The notes: generated from the letters alone by a model not told the origin. DNA of 7,179 nt from an uncultured Burkholderiales bacterium (GCA_903898725.1 CAIUGQ010000733.1:1-7179), one strand, 5' to 3'. Shown: positions 1 through 6,521, counted from the stretch's first letter. Numbers and translations are program-made.

Positions 1-149
1 GCCCTGCGGCCTACGAAGGCATCGAGTCGCACGTGCAGCGCTATGCCCGCATGCCGGCCGATGTGGCGATGCTCAAGCGCTACATCGCCGAGCGTGCCCC
101 CGCGGTCGACCCGATGCCGGCCGCGGCGTCCGCGCCGCCCCCCGCCTGA
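1..149 (+). CDS. thrC: Threonine synthase, C-terminal end (partial, probable)
   Basis: The 3' end of a gene that begins before the window; it reads from base 3 to the TGA at 147-149, giving about 48 residues. The visible part contains YEGIESHVQRYARMPADVAMLKRYI, here described as a Y-E-G-I-E stretch, then R-M-P-A-D-V and L-K-R-Y-I, followed by a Pro/Ala-rich tail. From memory this pattern (…GIE…R…MPADV…K.YI) matches the extreme C terminus of betaproteobacterial threonine synthase, the PLP enzyme that converts O-phosphohomoserine to threonine. Gene order supports this, since hom-thrC commonly precedes moeA in Burkholderiales. The PLP lysine and the rest of the fold lie outside the window, so the identity rests on a short tail plus context. 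The Ala/Pro-rich last ~15 residues look like a lineage-specific extension. The next gene, mobB, starts 20 bases later, so the two are probably cotranscribed. Confidence 0.55.
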   Translation, partial: PAAYEGIESHVQRYARMPADVAMLKRYIAERAPAVDPMPAAASAPPPA

Positions 150-169
150 GCCGCCCGGCGGCGCCGGAC

Positions 170-697
170 GTGAAGGTCTTCGGCTTCGCCGGCTTCTCCG
201 GTACCGGCAAGACCACGCTGATCGAGCAGCTCATTCCGCGCTTCGTCGCCCGCGGTCTGCGCGTCTCGCTCATCAAGCACGCCCACCATGCGTTCGACAT
301 CGACAAGCCCGGCAAGGACTCGTTCCGCCATCGGGAGGCCGGTGCGGCGGAGGTGCTGATCACCTCCAGTCAGCGCTGGGTGCTGATGCACGAGCTGCGC
401 GACGAGGCCGAGCCGGACCTCGCCACGCAGCTGCAACGGATGTCGCCCTGCGACCTGGTGCTGGTCGAGGGCTACAAGCATGCCTCGATCCCCAAGCTCG
501 AGATCCATCGGCCCTCGACCGGCAAGCCGCTGCTACACCCTCTGGATCCGGACATCGTGGCGGTCGCCTGCGATGCGCCGGTGAGCACGGCGCTGCCGGT
601 GCTCGATCTCAACGACTATGATTCGATCGTCGCGTTCGTCGTCGGCCGGCTGGGCCTGGACGATGCAGCGCGCGTCGCCCACGACCCGCCGTCATGA
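170..697 (+). CDS. mobB: Molybdopterin-guanine dinucleotide biosynthesis adaptor protein MobB
   Basis: A 175-residue cytoplasmic GTP-binding protein, the usual MobB length. MobB binds GTP and is thought to help MobA (not in this window) attach GMP to molybdenum cofactor, giving the bis-MGD form used by DMSO-reductase-family enzymes. What is seen: a Walker A loop G-F-S-G-T-G-K-T at residues 8-15 right after the first beta strand, then the family signature KHAHHAFDIDKPGKDSFRHR (about residues 36-55) and A-G-A just after it, and V-E-G-Y-K near residues 100-104, the Walker B-like region. The start is the GTG at 170, because it puts the P-loop at the normal distance from the N terminus; there is no strong Shine-Dalgarno, only a G-rich stretch. 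The gene follows the probable thrC by 20 bases, and its stop overlaps the moeA start (ATGA at 694-697), so translation of moeA is probably coupled to it. Confidence 0.95.
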   Translation: MKVFGFAGFSGTGKTTLIEQLIPRFVARGLRVSLIKHAHHAFDIDKPGKDSFRHREAGAAEVLITSSQRWVLMHELRDEAEPDLATQLQRMSPCDLVLVEGYKHASIPKLEIHRPSTGKPLLHPLDPDIVAVACDAPVSTALPVLDLNDYDSIVAFVVGRLGLDDAARVAHDPPS

Positions 698-1908
698 ACC
701 GTCCCGCGCTGCTCGACTTCGACACCGCACTCTCGCAGCTGCTCGCGCTCGCCGAGCCGCCGGTCACCCTCGAGACGCTGTCCACGATGGACGCGCTCGA
801 CCGCGTGCTCGCCCTCGACCAGGTGTCGTCGCTGGACGTGCCGCCGATGGACAACGCCCAGATGGACGGCTGGGCCCTGCGGATCGCCGACCTCGCCACG
901 GGCGCGCCCCTGCCGATCTCGCAGCGGATTCCGGCGGGAGCCTCGCCGAGCGCGCTCGCCGGCGGGACGGTCGCACGGATCTTCACCGGCGCCCCCATCC
1001 CGTCCGGTGCCGATGCGGTGGTCATGCAGGAACAGGCGGTCCAGGACGGCGACGGGGTCCGCTTCGAGACCGTGCCGACGCCGGGCGAGTGGATCCGCCG
1101 TACCGGCGAGGACATCCGCCGCGGCGCCGTGGTGCTCGCCGCCGGGACCCGGCTCACGCCGCAGGCGCTCGGTCTGGCGGCCTCGGTCGGACTGGCCGCG
1201 CTGCCCGTTCGCCCGCGCCTTCGTGTCGCCTGCTTCTTCACCGGCGACGAGCTCGCGATGCCCGGCGACCCGCTGCCCCCGGGGGGCATCTACAACTCGA
1301 ACCGCTTCGTGCTCGGTGCGCTGCTGCGGCGGCTCGGCTGCGAGGTGTTCGATCTGGGCATCGTGCCCGACACGCTCGAGGCCACCCGGGCCGCCCTGCG
1401 CGAGGCGGCGCGGACGGCCGACCTGATCGTCACGTCCGGCGGCATGTCGGTCGGCGAGGAGGACCATGTCCGGCCGGCGCTGCAGGCCGAGGGCGAGCTG
1501 CGCACCTGGCAGGTCGCGATCAAGCCCGGCAAGCCGCTCGCATGGGGGCGCGTGCGGCGCGACGGCGGTCACGCCCACTTCATCGGGCTGCCCGGCAACC
1601 CGGTGTCGAGCTTCGTCACCTTCCTGCTGTTCGTGCGCCCGTTCCTGCTGCGTCTGCAGGGTGCCGTCGACACGGCGCCGCGTGTGCTGCCGATGCGAGC
1701 CGACTTCGACTGGCCCGCGCCCGATCGGCGCCGCGAGTTCCTGCGTGCCCGCATGAACGACGCCGGTGGGCTCGACCTGTTCCCGAACCAGGGCTCGGCG
1801 GTGATGACTTCGACCGTCTGGGCGGACGGCCTGATCGACAACCCGCCGTCGCAGCCGATCCGGCGCGGCGACGTGGTGCGCTTCCTGCCCTACGGGGGGC
1901 TGCTGTGA
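694..1908 (+). CDS. moeA: Molybdopterin molybdotransferase MoeA
   Basis: A 404-residue protein, full length for MoeA. It inserts molybdate into adenylylated molybdopterin with release of AMP, the last step of basic molybdenum cofactor synthesis. Visible motifs: PPMDNAQMDGWALR (about 50-63), FTGAPIPSGADAVV (97-110), GEDIRRG (138-144), TGDEL (183-187), YNSNRF (200-205), TSGGMSVGEEDHV (247-259), IKPGKPLAWG (276-285) and GLPGNPVSS (298-306). Residues known to matter in E. coli MoeA have counterparts here: Asp58 (D59), Thr98 (T100), Asp140 (D142), Glu186 (E188), Asp226 (D228) and Asp257 (D259), so an active enzyme is expected. The C-terminal domain with the RGD(V)VRFLP ending is intact. Its ATG overlaps the mobB stop and has no clear ribosome site, which points to translational coupling; its own stop overlaps the moaD GTG start. 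In this organism MoeA is a stand-alone protein, not fused to MogA. Confidence 0.97.
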   Translation: MNRPALLDFDTALSQLLALAEPPVTLETLSTMDALDRVLALDQVSSLDVPPMDNAQMDGWALRIADLATGAPLPISQRIPAGASPSALAGGTVARIFTGAPIPSGADAVVMQEQAVQDGDGVRFETVPTPGEWIRRTGEDIRRGAVVLAAGTRLTPQALGLAASVGLAALPVRPRLRVACFFTGDELAMPGDPLPPGGIYNSNRFVLGALLRRLGCEVFDLGIVPDTLEATRAALREAARTADLIVTSGGMSVGEEDHVRPALQAEGELRTWQVAIKPGKPLAWGRVRRDGGHAHFIGLPGNPVSSFVTFLLFVRPFLLRLQGAVDTAPRVLPMRADFDWPAPDRRREFLRARMNDAGGLDLFPNQGSAVMTSTVWADGLIDNPPSQPIRRGDVVRFLPYGGLL

Positions 1909-2162
1909 AGGTCGATGTCCTCTACTTCGCGTCGCTGCGCGAGGCGGTGGGCCTCGCTCGCGAGCAGCTGGTGCTTCCCGCCGACATCGCCACCGCCGGT
2001 GCGCTGCGCGCATACCTGCGCGCGCGCGGCGGCGCCTGGACCGATGCCCTCGCCGAGGGCCGCACGCTGCGGGTCGCGGTCGACCAGGCAATGGCGGCCG
2101 CCGAGACGCCGCTGCGCGACGGTACCGAGGTGGCGTTCTTTCCGCCGGTCACCGGCGGCTGA
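1905..2162 (+). CDS. moaD: Molybdopterin synthase sulfur carrier subunit MoaD
   Basis: An 85-residue ubiquitin-like protein, the small subunit of molybdopterin synthase. Its C-terminal Gly-Gly is thiocarboxylated and donates sulfur to cyclic pyranopterin monophosphate in the active site of MoaE. Seen directly: the opening beta strand K-V-D-V-L-Y-F-A-S-L-R-E (residues 2-13), the E-V-A-F-F-P-P-V-T-G-G ending, with the required GG as the last two residues before TGA at 2160-2162. The start is the GTG at 1905, which overlaps the moeA TGA as GTGA and has a run of six G at 1894-1899 as a likely ribosome site. The same frame is open far upstream through moeA, but that part is only a shadow. The adenylating/sulfurating partner (MoeB type) is not in the window. 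Confidence 0.94.
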   Translation: MKVDVLYFASLREAVGLAREQLVLPADIATAGALRAYLRARGGAWTDALAEGRTLRVAVDQAMAAAETPLRDGTEVAFFPPVTGG

Positions 2163-2173
2163 GGAGGCGGGCG

Positions 2174-2665
2174 ATGCCGGTACGCGTGCAGACCGACGAT
2201 TTCGACGTCTCGGCCGAGCTGGCCGGACTGCGGGCCGCGCGCGCTCAGGTCGGTGCCGTCGTCAGCTTCGTCGGCACCGTGCGCGACATCAATGCGGGCG
2301 TCGGCGTCTCGACGATGACTCTGGAGCACTACCCCGGCATGACCGAGCGTGCGCTCGAGGCGATCGTCGCATCGGCACGCGCACGCTGGACGCTCGACGA
2401 CGTGCTGGTCGTGCACCGCGTGGGCGAACTCAGGCCGCTCGACCAGATCGTGCTGGTGGCCGTCACCTCGGCCCATCGGGGCGACGCCTTCGCAGCGTGC
2501 GAGTTCGTGATGGACTGGCTCAAGACCCAGGCGCCGTTCTGGAAGAAGGAGCTCACGCCCGAAGGCGCGCGCTGGGTCGATGCCCGCGAGTCCGACGACG
2601 CGGCGGCCGCCCGCTGGGGCGCGGGTGCGGTGCCGAACCCGATGCCCGGACCCGACGGCCGATGA
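2174..2665 (+). CDS. moaE: Molybdopterin synthase catalytic subunit MoaE
   Basis: A 163-residue protein, slightly longer than the ~150 residues of E. coli MoaE because of an Ala/Pro/Gly-rich tail after residue 140. It forms a heterotetramer with MoaD and inserts two sulfurs into cyclic pyranopterin monophosphate to make molybdopterin. Motifs seen: GAVVSFVGTVRD (27-38), L-E-H-Y-P-G-M (50-56), HRVGELRPLDQIVLVAV (81-97), SAHRGDAF (99-106) and LKTQAPFWKKE (116-126). Lys117 and Lys124 correspond to the catalytic Lys119 and Lys126 of the E. coli enzyme. The ATG at 2174 is well supported: a strong Shine-Dalgarno GAGGAGG at 2161-2167 sits six bases upstream and overlaps the moaD stop. This is the only junction between mobB and crcB without a coding overlap and it has the strongest ribosome site, so MoaE may be made at its own rate. 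The stop overlaps the next start (ATGA, 2662-2665). Confidence 0.96.
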   Translation: MPVRVQTDDFDVSAELAGLRAARAQVGAVVSFVGTVRDINAGVGVSTMTLEHYPGMTERALEAIVASARARWTLDDVLVVHRVGELRPLDQIVLVAVTSAHRGDAFAACEFVMDWLKTQAPFWKKELTPEGARWVDARESDDAAAARWGAGAVPNPMPGPDGR

Positions 2666-3042
2666 CGCCCGCCGGGCTGGGCCCGACCCTGGCTGCGATC
2701 GCGGCCGGCGCGGTGCTCGGCGCATGGGCGCGCTGGGGGCTGGCGCTCGCGCTGAACCGCGCGGGTCAGCCGATGCCGTGGGGCACGCTGCTGGCGAACG
2801 TCGTGGGCGGTCTGCTGATCGGCGCCGCCCTCGCGAGCTTCGAGCGGCGTCCGGAGCTTGCCGCCTGGCGCCCCTTCGTCGTGACCGGCTTCCTCGGTGC
2901 GCTCACCACCTTCTCGACCTTCTCAGCGGAGTCGCTGCTGATGCTGCAGCGTGGCGCCTTCGGGCATGCGTTCGCGCATTCGGTGGTCCACCTCGGCGGA
3001 TCGCTCGCAGCCGCCGCGCTCGGCTGGCGGCTGCTGCGCTGA
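2662..3042 (+). CDS. crcB: Fluoride ion channel CrcB/FluC
   Basis: A 126-residue membrane protein, the normal length for CrcB/FluC, which forms an antiparallel dimer in the inner membrane and exports fluoride through two pores. Four hydrophobic segments can be placed at about residues 5-32, 41-62, 70-97 and 103-124. Signature residues are present: G-A-W-A-R-W (20-25, the usual GAxxRW), G-T-L-L-A-N (41-46, with the conserved pore Asn) and G-F-L-G-A-L-T-T-F-S-T-F-S-x-E (76-90), which carries the phenylalanines of the fluoride pathway (Phe84, Phe87) and the TTFSTF break that binds the central sodium ion. The ATG overlaps the moaE stop (ATGA) and has no clear ribosome site, so its translation is probably coupled to moaE. 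No fluoride riboswitch can stand directly upstream because that DNA is moaE coding sequence. It is the last gene of the plus-strand operon. Confidence 0.95.
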   Translation: MTPAGLGPTLAAIAAGAVLGAWARWGLALALNRAGQPMPWGTLLANVVGGLLIGAALASFERRPELAAWRPFVVTGFLGALTTFSTFSAESLLMLQRGAFGHAFAHSVVHLGGSLAAAALGWRLLR

Positions 3043-3080
3043 GCTGCCCGCGACACGCCGCCGGGGCACGCGGCGGCAGC
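3043..3080. terminator. Candidate bidirectional terminator hairpin between convergent genes
   Basis: The 42-base gap between the convergent crcB and oxidoreductase stops holds an inverted repeat. GCTGC (3043-3047) can pair with GCAGC (3076-3080), and inside it CGCCGC (3056-3061) pairs with GCGGCG (3070-3075) around an 8-base loop, leaving an 8-base bulge on the left arm. No T-run follows on either strand, so it does not fit the standard intrinsic terminator; it could slow polymerase from both sides or act with Rho. In DNA this rich in GC, a hairpin of this size could also arise by chance. Confidence 0.4.
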
Positions 3081-3084
3081 CCGC

Positions 3085-4227
3085 TCAGCGCTGGCCGACC
3101 CGGATCTCGCCGAACACGTCCTTGAACTCCCGGGGCTGGGCCCGCCAGTACTGCTCGGGTGCGCGCACGCTGGCCCCGAGTGCGGCCGCGGCATGCCACG
3201 GCCAGCGCGGGTTCCACAGCAGTCCCCGGGCGAGCGCCACCAGGTCGGCCTGTCCGTCGGCGACGATCGCCTCGGCCTGGGCGGGTTCGGTCACCAGCCC
3301 GACCGCGATCACCGGGATGTCGAGCTCGGCCTTGAGCCGAGCGGCGAACGGCACCTGGTAGCCCGGGCCGATCGGGATCGACTGCTTCGGCGACACGCCG
3401 CCGGACGAGGCATCGATCCAGTCGCAGCCGCGCGCGGCGAGCGCCCGCGCGAACGCGACCGTCTGCTCGATGTCCCAGCCGCCCTCGACCCAGTCGGTCG
3501 ACGAGACCCGCACGCCCAGCGGCCGGTCCGACGGCCAGGCCGCGCGCATCGCATCGAACGCGGCCAGCGGAAAGCGCATGCGGTTCTCGAGCGAGCCGCC
3601 CCAGCGGTCCGTGCGCCGGTTCGAGATCGGCGAGAGGAACTCGTGCAGCAGGTAGCCGTGCGCGGCATGCAGTTCGATCGCCTGCAGTCCGAGCCGTGCC
3701 GCACGCCGCGTCGAGTCGGCGAAGCGCGCCAGCAGCGCCTCCAGATCGGCCTCGTCGAGCGCCCGCGGTGCCAGTTCGTGCTCGGCATGCGGCACCGCCG
3801 AGGGCGCCACGGCGAGCCAGCCGCCCGCATCGAGCGGCACCTGTGCACCGCCCTCCCAGGGACGGGCGCTCGAGGCCTTGCGGCCGGCGTGCCCGAGCTG
3901 GATGCCGATCGGCATCGTCGACAGCGGTCGGATCGCGGCGAGCGTGCGGGCGAGCGCCGCTTCGGTCGCGTCGTCCCAGAGCCCGACGCAGCCTGGCGTG
4001 ATGCGGCCGATCGGCTCGACCGCGGTCGCCTCGATGATCAGCAGGCCCGCACCCGAGACGGCCATCTGACCGAGATGCACCGTATGCCAGTCGGTGGTCA
4101 AGCCCTCGTCGGCCGAGTACTGGCACATCGGCGAGACGACCAGGCGGTTGGGCAGCGTCAGGCCGCGAAGCGTGAACGGGGTGAAGAGCTTCGGGCCGGC
4201 GGTGCCGGCGGGATCGGATGCGGACAT
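3085..4227 (-). CDS. NADH:flavin oxidoreductase, Old Yellow Enzyme family (YqjM/XenA-like)
   Basis: A 380-residue FMN-dependent TIM-barrel ene-reductase, expected in the cytoplasm, using NAD(P)H to reduce activated C=C bonds, quinones or nitro-compounds; the natural substrate cannot be read from sequence. Motifs: N27-R-L-V-V-S-P-M-C-Q-Y (Cys35 and Tyr37 match the FMN-tuning Cys26 and Tyr28 of Bacillus YqjM), IQLGHAGRK (109-117), ELHAAHGYLLHEFLSP (185-200, with His187, His190 and Tyr192 matching YqjM His164/His167/Tyr169), N-R-R-T-D-x-W-G-G-S-L-E-N-R (203-216), G-V-R (238-240), A-V-G-L-V-T (308-313) and L-A-R-G-L-L-W-N-P (332-340). The early Cys and the short length place it in the YqjM/XenA ('thermophilic-like') class. 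There is no 4Fe-4S extension, so it is not a 2,4-dienoyl-CoA reductase. Start chosen at the ATG on 4227-4225; a weak GAGG lies 10 bases before it. It follows the receiver gene by 33 bases on the same strand and may share its transcript. Confidence 0.93.
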   Translation of the reverse strand: MSASDPAGTAGPKLFTPFTLRGLTLPNRLVVSPMCQYSADEGLTTDWHTVHLGQMAVSGAGLLIIEATAVEPIGRITPGCVGLWDDATEAALARTLAAIRPLSTMPIGIQLGHAGRKASSARPWEGGAQVPLDAGGWLAVAPSAVPHAEHELAPRALDEADLEALLARFADSTRRAARLGLQAIELHAAHGYLLHEFLSPISNRRTDRWGGSLENRMRFPLAAFDAMRAAWPSDRPLGVRVSSTDWVEGGWDIEQTVAFARALAARGCDWIDASSGGVSPKQSIPIGPGYQVPFAARLKAELDIPVIAVGLVTEPAQAEAIVADGQADLVALARGLLWNPRWPWHAAAALGASVRAPEQYWRAQPREFKDVFGEIRVGQR

Positions 4228-4260
4228 GAGGGAACGGCCTCGGGGTCGGGGTCGCCGATT

Positions 4261-4623
4261 CTAGTCCGGTGTCGACAGTCCCAGTGCGCGCAGCAGCGTG
4301 TCCCTCCGGATCGGCTTGACCAGCAGGTCGTCGAAGCCGGCAGCCATGATCTCGTCAGTCGTCTGCTGGAACGCATGGGCGGTGTAGGCGATCAGCTTCA
4401 GTCCGCGCAGCGAGGGATCGGCCCGGACCTGCTGACAGACGTCGATGCCGCTCAGGCCCGGCATGCTGATGTCGAGCAGGACCACGTCGAACGGCTCGGC
4501 CGAGAGGCGTGCCAGCGCCGACGGTCCGTCGTCGGCCTCGACGACCTGCATGCCGAGCCGCTCCAGATGGGTGCGGGGCAGGATGCGGTTGATCTCCTGG
4601 TCATCGACGATCAGGACTTTCAT
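4261..4623 (-). CDS. Single-domain (receiver-only) response regulator
   Basis: A 120-residue CheY-like receiver with nothing after it: no DNA-binding, cyclase or other output domain. All key positions are present: acidic pair Asp7-Asp8 in V-D-D-Q, phospho-acceptor Asp51 in V-V-L-L-D-I-S-M-P, Thr81 in A-Y-T-A-H-A, and Lys103 in L-V-K-P-I. The M-P-x-x-S/D-G sequence and the 'AHA' after Thr81 are typical of receivers from hybrid-kinase and phosphorelay systems. It should accept phosphate from the histidine kinase encoded just before it, and signal by protein-protein contact or pass the phosphate on to an unseen HPt protein. The start is the ATG at 4623-4621, overlapping the kinase stop as ATGA; an AGGGA ribosome site (TCCCT at 4632-4636 on the plus strand) lies 8 bases upstream. 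The same frame is open far upstream antisense to nothing real; it lies within the kinase gene in another frame and is not part of this protein. Confidence 0.93.
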   Translation of the reverse strand: MKVLIVDDQEINRILPRTHLERLGMQVVEADDGPSALARLSAEPFDVVLLDISMPGLSGIDVCQQVRADPSLRGLKLIAYTAHAFQQTTDEIMAAGFDDLLVKPIRRDTLLRALGLSTPD

Positions 4624-6347
4624 GGTTCGATTCCCTGCGACGACCCTGCGGGCACGTTCGGCATGACGAAGGTGAAGGTGCTCCCCGCACCGACGGCGGA
4701 CCGAACCGACAGCGACCCGCCCATCAGGCCCGCCAGCTCTCGGGACAGCGCGAGTCCGAGGCCGGTCCCGCCGTGGCGTCGGGTGACGAAGTCGTCGGCC
4801 TGACGGAACTTCTCGAACAGGACCGCCTGGAATTCGGGCGCGATGCCGCTGCCGGTGTCGATCACGTCGAAGGCGAGTCCGCCGGCGACGGGCGCAGCAC
4901 GCAGCGTCACCTGCCCGCGGTCGGTGAACTTCACCGCGTTGTGCAGCAGGTTGTTCAGGACCTGCAGCACGCGCATGCGGTCGCATCGCACCGTCCGGGG
5001 TACGGCCGGGTCCACCTCCACGACGAGCGCGAGCCCCCGGGCGAGCGCGCCCGGACGGTGGGCGGCCGCGGCCTCCTCGATCAGCGCGCGCACCGGGACT
5101 TCGGTCGGCACGAGCTCGAGGCGTCCCGCCTCGACCTTGGACAGGTCGAGGATCGAATTGACCAGCTCGAGCAGGTGCTGCCCGCTCTTCATGATCACCG
5201 ATGCGAATTCCCGTTCGCGGCCGGGCGGTGCGCCGTCGTGGAGGAACTCCGCGTAGCCGATGATGCCGTTCAGCGGCGTGCGCAGTTCGTGCGACATCGA
5301 TGCGAGGAACTCGGTCTTCAGCCGGCTCGCCTCCTCGGCGCGCGCCTGGCTCGCCTCGAGCCGGGCGGAGATCGCCCGCTGGCGGCGAAGCATCAGGGTC
5401 GCGGCGAGCGCGAACAGCACGATCACCGTGCTGGCGAGTGCCGCGAATCCCCGGTAGACGCGGATCCGCGATTCGACCTCGAGCATCGCCTCGGCCTCGT
5501 CGACCCCCACCACGACGATCAGCGGATGCCCTTCGAGCCTGCGGAACGCATGGATCCGGCTGACGCGGTCGACCTGGCTGCGCGCGACGTAGCTGCCCGA
5601 GCGCTGTCCGGCGAAGGTGGAGTAGATCGGCGAATCGCCGACGACCTGGCCGGTGCTGACCTCGTCGCCCGAACGACGGGCACGGATCACGCCATCGTCG
5701 CCTGCCAGCACGACCACGCCGCGTTCGCCGAGGTCGACGGCGCTGTAGAGCCGGGTGAAGTAGAACGGATCGATGGACGCGACGATCACGCCCCCGAACG
5801 CGCCGTCGGGCTTGGCGATCCGGCGGGTCAGCTGCAGCGACCACTTGCCCGAGGCGCGGCCCAGGACCGGCTGGCTGACGAACAGCCCCTTGATGCGACC
5901 GTCGGCGTGCACCCGGAAGTGCTCGCGGTCCGACAGGTCGATGCGGCGGTGGTCGTCGAGGTTGCTGAGCCGGTAGGTGCCGTGTTCGTCGATGACGCCA
6001 AGCTGGTTGAACAGCTCGTTGACGATCATGCCCTCGCGGACGTACTCCAGGATGTCGATCCGGTCCCCCAGGCGCTCGTACTGGTACTTCAGGAACAGCA
6101 CCGTCTGGTCGACCGCGGCGAGCGTGCGGACGATGTGCTCCTCGAAGGCCCGCGCCAGGTTGGCATTGGCTCGAACGACCACCTGGACCTGATGGTCCCG
6201 GTCGGTGCGCGCCTTGAACTCGACCGCCCACCAGGTGAGGGCGAGCAGCACCGCCGCGAACAGCCAGAACGTCAGCTCGTGCGGCAGCCAGGGGCGCGTG
6301 CGGCGGGCCTTCGGCGCCGGGCCGGACGGGATCGATGAGGAAGACAC
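4620..6347 (-). CDS. Membrane sensor histidine kinase with periplasmic double-Cache-like domain
   Basis: A 575-residue inner-membrane kinase from the GTG at 6347 (603 if the TTG at 6431 is used). Numbering from the GTG: TM1 about 26-43 (W-L-F-A-A-V-L-L-A-L region); a ~250-residue periplasmic sensor; TM2 about 300-319; a short coiled linker; dimerisation/phosphoacceptor helix with S-M-S-H-E-L-R-T-P-L-N-G (His353); N box N-N-L-L-H-N-A-V-K-F-T (about 465-475); G1 D-T-G-S-G-I (497-502); F box F-E-K-F-R-Q; G2 G-G-T-G-L-G-L-A-L-S (526-535). The sensor carries S-D-R-E-H-F-R, K-G-L-F-V-S-Q-P-V-L-G-R-A-S-G-K-W and L-T-R-R-I, which resemble the PDC/dCache sensors of diguanylate cyclases and kinases; the ligand is unknown. 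It should phosphorylate the receiver protein encoded next, to which it is joined by an ATGA overlap. There is no HAMP, PAS or attached receiver. The start is uncertain: neither candidate has a good ribosome site, and the extra 28 residues of the TTG version are low-complexity. Confidence 0.93.
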   Translation of the reverse strand: MSSSSIPSGPAPKARRTRPWLPHELTFWLFAAVLLALTWWAVEFKARTDRDHQVQVVVRANANLARAFEEHIVRTLAAVDQTVLFLKYQYERLGDRIDILEYVREGMIVNELFNQLGVIDEHGTYRLSNLDDHRRIDLSDREHFRVHADGRIKGLFVSQPVLGRASGKWSLQLTRRIAKPDGAFGGVIVASIDPFYFTRLYSAVDLGERGVVVLAGDDGVIRARRSGDEVSTGQVVGDSPIYSTFAGQRSGSYVARSQVDRVSRIHAFRRLEGHPLIVVVGVDEAEAMLEVESRIRVYRGFAALASTVIVLFALAATLMLRRQRAISARLEASQARAEEASRLKTEFLASMSHELRTPLNGIIGYAEFLHDGAPPGREREFASVIMKSGQHLLELVNSILDLSKVEAGRLELVPTEVPVRALIEEAAAAHRPGALARGLALVVEVDPAVPRTVRCDRMRVLQVLNNLLHNAVKFTDRGQVTLRAAPVAGGLAFDVIDTGSGIAPEFQAVLFEKFRQADDFVTRRHGGTGLGLALSRELAGLMGGSLSVRSAVGAGSTFTFVMPNVPAGSSQGIEP

Positions 6348-6496
6348 GGTTTCGGGAGCGAGGCCGGGCGGGACGGCTGCCGGGCGGCGGGCAGTCCGCT
6401 GCAGGGTGCCCGACCGACCCGTGGGCGACAAGCGGCCGGCGGGCGCGGGTGGCGGCTGGCGGACGGTCGCTGCCGAACGGCGCCGCGGAACGCACG

Positions 6497-6516
6497 GATC
6501 GTGTCTCGATCGTGTC
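6497..6516. repeat. Tandem 9-bp direct repeat upstream of the clpB promoter
   Basis: GATCGTGTC occurs at 6497-6505 and again at 6508-6516, an exact match with a period of 11 bases, about one turn of the helix. The pair sits in the divergent region between the kinase gene and clpB and ends six bases before the -35 element of the proposed heat-shock promoter. Same-face spacing suits two subunits of a DNA-binding protein, but a pair of 9-mers can arise by chance and no known operator is recognised. Confidence 0.45.
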
Positions 6517-6521
6517 CGGGT

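Noticed and set aside
150..169. Regulatory element or Moco riboswitch before mobB
   Set aside because: Only 20 bases separate the probable thrC stop from the mobB start, too short for a riboswitch, and no promoter is visible.
616..2091. Long antisense open frame (491 codons) opposite moeA and moaD
   Set aside because: It is Arg/Gly/Ala-rich with no recognisable domain, and lies opposite well-defined moeA and moaD. Such frames are expected from GC-rich third-position bias.
3193..4803. 536-codon plus-strand open frame across the oxidoreductase and receiver genes
   Set aside because: It crosses two real genes and their spacer, is low-complexity Arg/Gly/Asp-rich, and has no family signature.
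4773..6338. 521-codon plus-strand open frame opposite the histidine kinase
   Set aside because: The kinase on the other strand has every catalytic box in order. The plus-strand product is Asp/Arg/His-rich without motifs, so it is a shadow frame.
6371..6397. Inverted repeat (CTGCC/GGCAG with flanking GGA/TCC) in the kinase leader or N-terminal coding region
   Set aside because: The stem needs a 3-base bulge, lies in a run of extreme GC content and may be coding if the TTG start is used; not distinguishable from chance.
4624..6495. Possibility that the receiver is the C-terminal end of a 744-residue fusion protein
   Set aside because: The frame upstream of the receiver ATG is the out-of-frame shadow of the kinase gene (Arg/Pro/Gly-rich). 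The ATGA overlap and ribosome site show a separate receiver gene.
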